21,517 nucleotides of DNA from IMG/VR virus record IMGVR_UViG_3300034108_000501, positions 1 through 21,517 of that record; one strand, given 5' to 3'. Origin of the DNA: a virus. Of the stretch, positions 17,522 through 21,517 are shown piece by piece. Below the pieces are notes generated by a model. The model was given only the letters and a program-made list of their open reading frames with translations. It was not told where the DNA came from and ran no database searches. Position 1 is the first letter of the stretch, and the number at the start of each line of letters is the position of its first letter. The position numbers and the translations under genes are program-made.

Positions 17522-18526
17522 ATGAGTTTAATTACTATTGATAGTGTTTCAGGTATTCCACCGTATCAAATATATGTTTGTGATATTTTCCAGTTTAATT
17601 GTCAATTTATAGGAACTTTCACGGATTACATTCCACCATCAGTTAGTTTTCCTGTGCCAAGTGGTTATACAACAGCTCCTCAATTATTAATTAAGATTGT
17701 TGATTCAACGGGATGTGTATTTACACAAAATTACATGTGTTTAACACCAACTCCAACACCAAGTATTACACCGACAAATACTCCCACATTATCTTTAACA
17801 CCATCGAATACTCCAACACTAAGTGTTACTCCATCATTTACTCCAACACCAAGTATTACTCCGTCAATTACACCAACAAATACAGTTACACCAAGTATTA
17901 CTCCGACTAAGACAGTAACTCCTACGGTTACGACAACACCTACACCAACTCAAACACCTGAACCTTTTTTATATGCTTACTTATTCATTGAACCATATTC
18001 AGGGTCATCAAGTATTGGTTCTTATATGAGTTCACTCGGTTCAAGTTTTTATGGTTTTACAAATACTTCTCAACCAAGTACATCAGCATCTACGTTTGAT
18101 TTAGACATGAATAGATATGTTAATTATTCAGGATGGACATCAGGTTCATTCCCGTCAATTATAAAACAGACAGTACCGATTACAACAAGTGGTTTGGATT
18201 CATATGGTAACCCAATAATTGCTTACAACTTTTTAACAACAAAAGTACCTGAAAATACTGTAGGTTCTAAGGCGTGGTACACATGGATAATACCTGTGGT
18301 ATATACTAATTACAAATATCAAATTGAGATTGATTTAGGAATTGTAAATCCAAATGTTTTTACAAGTGTGAAAATGGAACCAACAATATATTCAAACACA
18401 TTTAATTATACTGGTGGAACTATTGTTAAGGCGGAATATAAAGTTTACACAACATACCCATCAAATACATTTGAATTGGATAATACTTACGACCTTTATT
18501 TTAGAGGAAGTAAGGTTGATATATAA
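17522..18526 (+). CDS. stalked tail protein: SprB-like N-terminus, Thr/Pro stalk, globular tip (334 aa)
   Basis: Three parts are clear. Residues 1-74 resemble one shortened SprB-like unit: [13 protein letters not shown] near the start and [15 protein letters not shown] at the end match the PY turn and VTD-x-x-x-C ending of the repeats in the preceding gene. Residues 75-148 are a Thr/Pro/Ser stalk with a loose ten-residue period ([50 protein letters not shown]), likely an extended, rigid, possibly glycosylated spacer. Residues 149-334 are a globular, aromatic-rich domain ([29 protein letters not shown]) ending [12 protein letters not shown], of no family I recognise. No signal peptide is present. 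It is probably a virion appendage with the C-terminal domain at one end and a SprB-like unit at the other. Only 9 nt separate it from the next gene. Confidence 0.6.
   Translation: MSLITIDSVSGIPPYQIYVCDIFQFNCQFIGTFTDYIPPSVSFPVPSGYTTAPQLLIKIVDSTGCVFTQNYMCLTPTPTPSITPTNTPTLSLTPSNTPTLSVTPSFTPTPSITPSITPTNTVTPSITPTKTVTPTVTTTPTPTQTPEPFLYAYLFIEPYSGSSSIGSYMSSLGSSFYGFTNTSQPSTSASTFDLDMNRYVNYSGWTSGSFPSIIKQTVPITTSGLDSYGNPIIAYNFLTTKVPENTVGSKAWYTWIIPVVYTNYKYQIEIDLGIVNPNVFTSVKMEPTIYSNTFNYTGGTIVKAEYKVYTTYPSNTFELDNTYDLYFRGSKVDI
17744..17965 (+). repeat. Thr/Pro/Ser stalk repeat, ~30-nt period
   Basis: Encodes about seven imperfect ten-residue units of the form TP(T/S)xTxTxS(I/L/V), with one shortened unit (TPSI). 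DNA copies such as CCAACACCAAGTATTAC recur within the tract, so length changes by slippage or recombination are plausible. Confidence 0.7.
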
Positions 18527-18535
18527 TTATAGTAA

Positions 18536-20770
18536 ATGAGTTTCCCATATAAAAATCCAATATCGTCTATCCAACTAAATGGAACACAAAGTGTCCCAAG
18601 AAACAATACTTATGGTACTACTTTCAGTGTTAACAATACGGGTGGTTATATGGAGGTTTTCAGTTTATCTGACCTTTATTATACAATACCAACAGGAACA
18701 ACGGGAAGTATTGAATATTCAGGTAATACTATTCCTATTGAGTTTACAAAGGGAACGGGTGCCGCTTGGTCTCCTGATGTAATTACATTAGCTTCAGATA
18801 ATATTTCATCAGGTAGAAGACGACTTGGTATGTTGGCTTATGTTTATGAGGTTGACCAAGTTTATCAATATCATATTAATGATTACGAGACTTTATTTAA
18901 TGCTGCGACTGCTAGTACGGGATGTGCTCAGGTTTCTGATTTTGGAACAACAATAAATAATAAAACTGCTGCGGGTCAGTCGTTTATTAATTCTTGGACT
19001 GCTAACACTATTGAAGATGTTAGTGGTGCAACATATAGTACTGCGGCATGGAGAAAGTTTTCAACGGGAGCTTTAACTTCAGGTGTTAATTTATATGGTT
19101 CGTTCTATGATACATCAGGACAAACGGCGACACTAATCAATACCGCATATCCTATGAGATTGAATAGTACTGCTGAGGCTAGTGGTATTACGATTGTTTC
19201 AGGTTCACAAATCACTTTTGCTAGTGCTGGAACTTATGATATTCAATTCTCGGTTCAATTAAACAATAATAAAGGTGGTGGTGCGGGTGTGGATGTTGAT
19301 ATTTGGTTAAGACAAAATGGTGTTAATGTTCCTAATACCAATACAAAAGTTTCAGTTCCTACAAACAACCCATATTTAGTTGCTGCTTGGGATTTTTTAA
19401 TTACTGTAACTGCCGGAACATATGTTGAATTAATGTGGGCGACTAACAATGTCAATATTTCATTATTGGCAGAGGCATCAACTGCTTTACATCCAGCAAT
19501 TCCTTCTTTGATTGTTACCGTTATGCCTGTTGGTGGTGGAGGTGGTGGTAGTGGTTCTACAGGTGCTTCGGGAAGTGCGGGGTCATCAGGAAGTTCGGGT
19601 TTATCTTTTGGTTCATCAGGAACGTCTGGGTCATCAGGAAGTTCGGGGAGTTCGGGTTCTACAGGTTCGTCAGGAACAAGTGGTAGTAGTGGAACTTCAG
19701 GTAGTTCTGGTACATATGGTTCAAGTGGTAGTAGTGGTTCTTCAGGGTCAAGTGGAAGTACTGGCTCTTCAGGAACTAGCGGAACATCAGGTTCAAGTGG
19801 CTCTTCAGGAACTAGCGGAACATCAGGTTCAAGTGGTTCTTCAGGAACTTCAGGTAGTTCTGGTACATCAGGTTCATCGGGTAGTTCCGGTTCTGCCGGA
19901 ACATCAGGTACAGGATTTACCACAATCACAAGTCCGGGTAGTAATAGAGTATTAACATCTGATGGGACATCTAATGCTGCGGTTGCTCAGGCTAGAATGA
20001 CTTTTGATGGTACTACATTATCAGTTACAGGTAATACAAGTGTTAATGGTAATATAAGTACTACAGGTGTAACATCTTTTGGTAACGGAACATTTACAAA
20101 GGCGGGGTCAGCTACTGGTGATGTTCTTCTTGATAATAATAGTACAGATACTCCGGGTGTTTTGTTTTATTATGCTAATAATTCAAACTTTGGTATTGAT
20201 AGTTTTAATGGGTCATTTGATGTTCTAAGTGGACAGTTAGTTCGTATCACAAATAATTTAAATGAAGCAGGAGGTGCGGTAAAAATGGCTATAGATACCA
20301 CAGGTAATGTGGTATTTACAGGATTTATAAAGGCTAATGCGTGGAGAGCCGGTCAGGTAATTAACGATATTATTTTGAGTAATACTGAGGTAACTGTTAG
20401 TACTACAACTATTGCTACCAGTACTTCGGATACTGATTTTGTTACTTATAGTTATACACCATTAAGTTCTACAAGTTATTTAGTAATACATTATCACTTA
20501 GCATCTTTTGATTTTACTTCTGGTACAGGTAATGATTCATACATATCTAGAATAAAGGTTGATGGTGGTGAAATAACCTATTCAGTACAAAGCACGGTTA
20601 ATGGATTTCGTACAGGTGTTTTATTTCCATTAACGGGTAGATACACTAACTCTAATACAACCGCAAAATCGATAGTAGTTGCATGTCGTAGAAGTTCTGC
20701 GGATGATAGTATCACAATAGTAAATTCATCTACTTCAATGTGGTTGAGAATAACAGAAGTTGCAAGATAA
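18536..20770 (+). CDS. tail fibre: C1q-like domain, collagen-like Gly-Ser/Thr rod, C-terminal knob (744 aa)
   Basis: Residues 1-200 form an N-terminal region without recognised family, probably for attachment. Residues about 205-330 have the C1q/TNF-like jelly-roll pattern seen in many phage tail proteins: FASAGTYDIQFSVQLNN, VDIWLRQNGVNVPNTNTKVS, then AAWDFLITVTAGTYVELMW. A GGGGGG hinge (333-338) leads to about 40 G-x-y triplets (340-459), mainly G-S-S and G-T-S, interrupted once by GLSF. Residues 460-744 start with SPGSNRVLTSDGTSNA, then Gly/Asn/Thr-rich fibre strands (TTLSVTGNTSVNGNISTTG, TGNVVFTGFIKANAW), and end in a compact domain closing with MWLRITEVAR. The whole reads as a trimeric receptor-binding fibre. 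There is no visible C-terminal autoprotease or intramolecular chaperone after the knob. The stop shares TAATG with the next gene. Confidence 0.75.
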   Translation: MSFPYKNPISSIQLNGTQSVPRNNTYGTTFSVNNTGGYMEVFSLSDLYYTIPTGTTGSIEYSGNTIPIEFTKGTGAAWSPDVITLASDNISSGRRRLGMLAYVYEVDQVYQYHINDYETLFNAATASTGCAQVSDFGTTINNKTAAGQSFINSWTANTIEDVSGATYSTAAWRKFSTGALTSGVNLYGSFYDTSGQTATLINTAYPMRLNSTAEASGITIVSGSQITFASAGTYDIQFSVQLNNNKGGGAGVDVDIWLRQNGVNVPNTNTKVSVPTNNPYLVAAWDFLITVTAGTYVELMWATNNVNISLLAEASTALHPAIPSLIVTVMPVGGGGGGSGSTGASGSAGSSGSSGLSFGSSGTSGSSGSSGSSGSTGSSGTSGSSGTSGSSGTYGSSGSSGSSGSSGSTGSSGTSGTSGSSGSSGTSGTSGSSGSSGTSGSSGTSGSSGSSGSAGTSGTGFTTITSPGSNRVLTSDGTSNAAVAQARMTFDGTTLSVTGNTSVNGNISTTGVTSFGNGTFTKAGSATGDVLLDNNSTDTPGVLFYYANNSNFGIDSFNGSFDVLSGQLVRITNNLNEAGGAVKMAIDTTGNVVFTGFIKANAWRAGQVINDIILSNTEVTVSTTTIATSTSDTDFVTYSYTPLSSTSYLVIHYHLASFDFTSGTGNDSYISRIKVDGGEITYSVQSTVNGFRTGVLFPLTGRYTNSNTTAKSIVVACRRSSADDSITIVNSSTSMWLRITEVAR
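19553..19909 (+). repeat. collagen-like Gly-Ser/Thr-Ser triplet tract
   Basis: A low-complexity tract of 9-nt-periodic codons for G-S-S, G-T-S, G-S-T and a few G-S-A triplets with glycine at every third position; almost no proline, unlike animal collagen. One exact 24-nt block recurs at 19691 and 19844. The antisense strand is open as a Pro/Glu/Leu/Val-rich frame, which is a compositional by-product. Confidence 0.85.
19765..19836 (+). repeat. exact 36-nt tandem duplication in the collagen-like tract
   Basis: Two adjacent identical 36-nt units (19765-19800 and 19801-19836), each starting CTCTTCAGGAACTAGCGG. They keep the reading frame and add 12 residues (four triplets) per unit. Perfect identity suggests a recent duplication compared with the diverged rest of the tract. 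Confidence 0.85.
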
Positions 20771-21517
20771 TGCCAATACCACCAAATAAAATAAAATACT
20801 CAACGTCCTTTCATCCTAATACGATTAAAGTTAAGGATTGGGTTTTGGGTATTAATGAAGGTGCGGAATACGGGCCAACAAGTGTTACAGGATTTTGGAA
20901 TTCTATTATACCACCATCAGGTGGTTATACCATGTATGGAAACAAGGCAGTTGCTGGACCATCCATAGTGGTTGCTCAAAACGACTCAGAACTTATTGGT
21001 TTTACACAAGGATTTGCGGGACAAACATTTAGTACGGCTAACGAAGCCTTAGGATGGTACACAGGACAAACAGGACTTATTTGTGTTAACCTTGATTATC
21101 CTGATATTGTTACTGACGGATTAACATTATTGCTTGATGCTGGTTATGTTTCATCATACCCAAGAAGTGGTTCACGATGGGATGATTTAAGTTTTAGTGG
21201 TAACAACGGAACACTAATTAATACTCCAACATTCAATTCAAGTAACAACGGATACCTTACATTTAATGGTAACACTCAATACGTCAACGTTGGAGGAACA
21301 CCTCTTGGACTATCATCGTATACAAAGAATATTTGGTTTTATTTAAATAGTACTTCAGATAATAATTTATTAAGTAGTGATACTGGTGGACACTTTATGT
21401 TCTTTGCTAGCACCAATAAATTATATTGTGGCCACTCAAATTGGGGTGTTTATACAGTTTTCCCATCGGTCACTAACTTTAGTAATGGGGTGTGGTATAA
21501 TGCGTGTGTAACTTTTG
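20770..21517 (+). CDS. LamG/concanavalin-A-like tail protein (3'-truncated by window edge)
   Basis: ATG at 20770-20772 overlaps the previous TAA by one base (TAATG), and the frame stays open to the window end (249 complete codons). Residues 1-115 form an N-terminal region (SVTGFWNSIIPPSGGYTMY, NKAVAGPSIVVAQNDSE) probably used for virion attachment. From about residue 116 the sequence follows the LamG/concanavalin-A-like lectin pattern: DGLTLLLDAGYVSSYPRSGS with WDDLS, SGNNGTLINTPTFN, GYLTFNGNTQYVNVGG, a KNIWFYLNS strand and a GVWYNACVTF strand at the edge. Such domains bind carbohydrates or proteins and are common in phage tail appendages. The remaining strands, including any second domain, lie beyond the window. 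Confidence 0.7.
   Translation, partial: MPIPPNKIKYSTSFHPNTIKVKDWVLGINEGAEYGPTSVTGFWNSIIPPSGGYTMYGNKAVAGPSIVVAQNDSELIGFTQGFAGQTFSTANEALGWYTGQTGLICVNLDYPDIVTDGLTLLLDAGYVSSYPRSGSRWDDLSFSGNNGTLINTPTFNSSNNGYLTFNGNTQYVNVGGTPLGLSSYTKNIWFYLNSTSDNNLLSSDTGGHFMFFASTNKLYCGHSNWGVYTVFPSVTNFSNGVWYNACVTF

Noticed and set aside
17713-17910. 65-codon alternative + frame rich in Thr, Tyr, Asn and Ser
   Set aside because: Shadow of the Thr/Pro stalk in another frame; the periodicity comes from the real protein repeat.
17744-19909. CRISPR array or DNA-level satellite
   Set aside because: The repeats are in-frame protein repeats (stalk and collagen-like rod) without the unique spacers of a CRISPR array.
19255-19929. 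224-codon open frame on the - strand, rich in Pro, Glu, Leu and Val
   Set aside because: It is the reverse complement of the Gly-Ser/Thr repeat tract. The periodic codons avoid stops on the other strand, and the real + gene has recognisable domains on both sides.
19512-19955. 147-codon + strand frame with Val/Leu/Gln-rich repeats
   Set aside because: A frame-shifted reading of the same collagen-like tract, inside the 744-aa fibre gene; a composition artefact.
20770-21517. Diversity-generating retroelement target
   Set aside because: No C-type-lectin variable region, template repeat or reverse transcriptase is seen in the window; the visible domain is LamG-like.
1-21517. Stop-codon recoding
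   Set aside because: All genes read through cleanly with the standard code, with TAA (nine) and TGA (one) as visible stops. TAG is not used at a visible gene end, but no in-frame TAG suggests reassignment.

Overview
The window is a piece of a tailed-phage (Caudoviricetes) genome. It is a continuous, single-strand, late structural module, from a contractile-tail baseplate gene into tail-fibre and adhesin genes. All ten recognisable genes lie on the + strand, are packed almost without gaps, and are strongly AT-rich (roughly 30% GC by eye). I see no tRNA, rRNA, IS element, integrase, CRISPR array or host housekeeping gene. The likely host is a member of Bacteroidota (Flavobacteriia-like). This rests on SprB-type repeats, which are typical of gliding adhesins in that phylum, on the lack of Shine-Dalgarno motifs before any start codon, and on A/T-rich translation starts. 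The host is an inference, not proven. A prophage is possible, but nothing here indicates lysogeny.

Layout. (1) 1-1659: 3' portion of a T4 gp6-like baseplate wedge protein, open at the left edge. (2) 1720-7395: a 1891-residue virion protein with N-terminal beta-sandwich-like segments, an unusual central block of membrane-like helices followed by a CxxCxC motif, and a long Asn/Ser/Thr-rich C-terminal half. (3) 7388-9235, 9228-10343 and 10343-11437: three coupled structural genes; the second carries a Cys-rich insert between Thr-rich linkers and the third a PKD-like domain. (4) 11490-12395 and 12395-15349: an unassigned structural protein and a 984-residue protein with a tail-protein-I-like core. 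(5) 15351-17495: an adhesin made of seven SprB-like repeats. (6) 17522-18526: a protein with a SprB-like N-terminus, a Thr/Pro stalk and a globular tip. (7) 18536-20770: a tail fibre with a C1q-like jelly roll, a collagen-like Gly-Ser/Thr-Ser rod and a C-terminal knob. (8) 20770 to the right edge: start of a LamG-type lectin-like protein.

How it fits together: the left part should build the baseplate wedge and its connectors. The right part encodes modular surface-binding proteins that probably decorate the baseplate or fibres and recognise host surface glycans or proteins. Genes are joined by TAATG junctions (10341, 12393, 20768) or 8-nt overlaps (7388, 9228), implying translational coupling. 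Only three spacers exceed 20 nt (1660-1719, 11438-11489, 17496-17521). All three contain an A[C/G]TATTTAT motif near an AT-rich inverted repeat and are the best candidates for transcription or processing signals. Apart from the partial and repeat-based calls, most functions here are family-level inferences from sequence read by eye.
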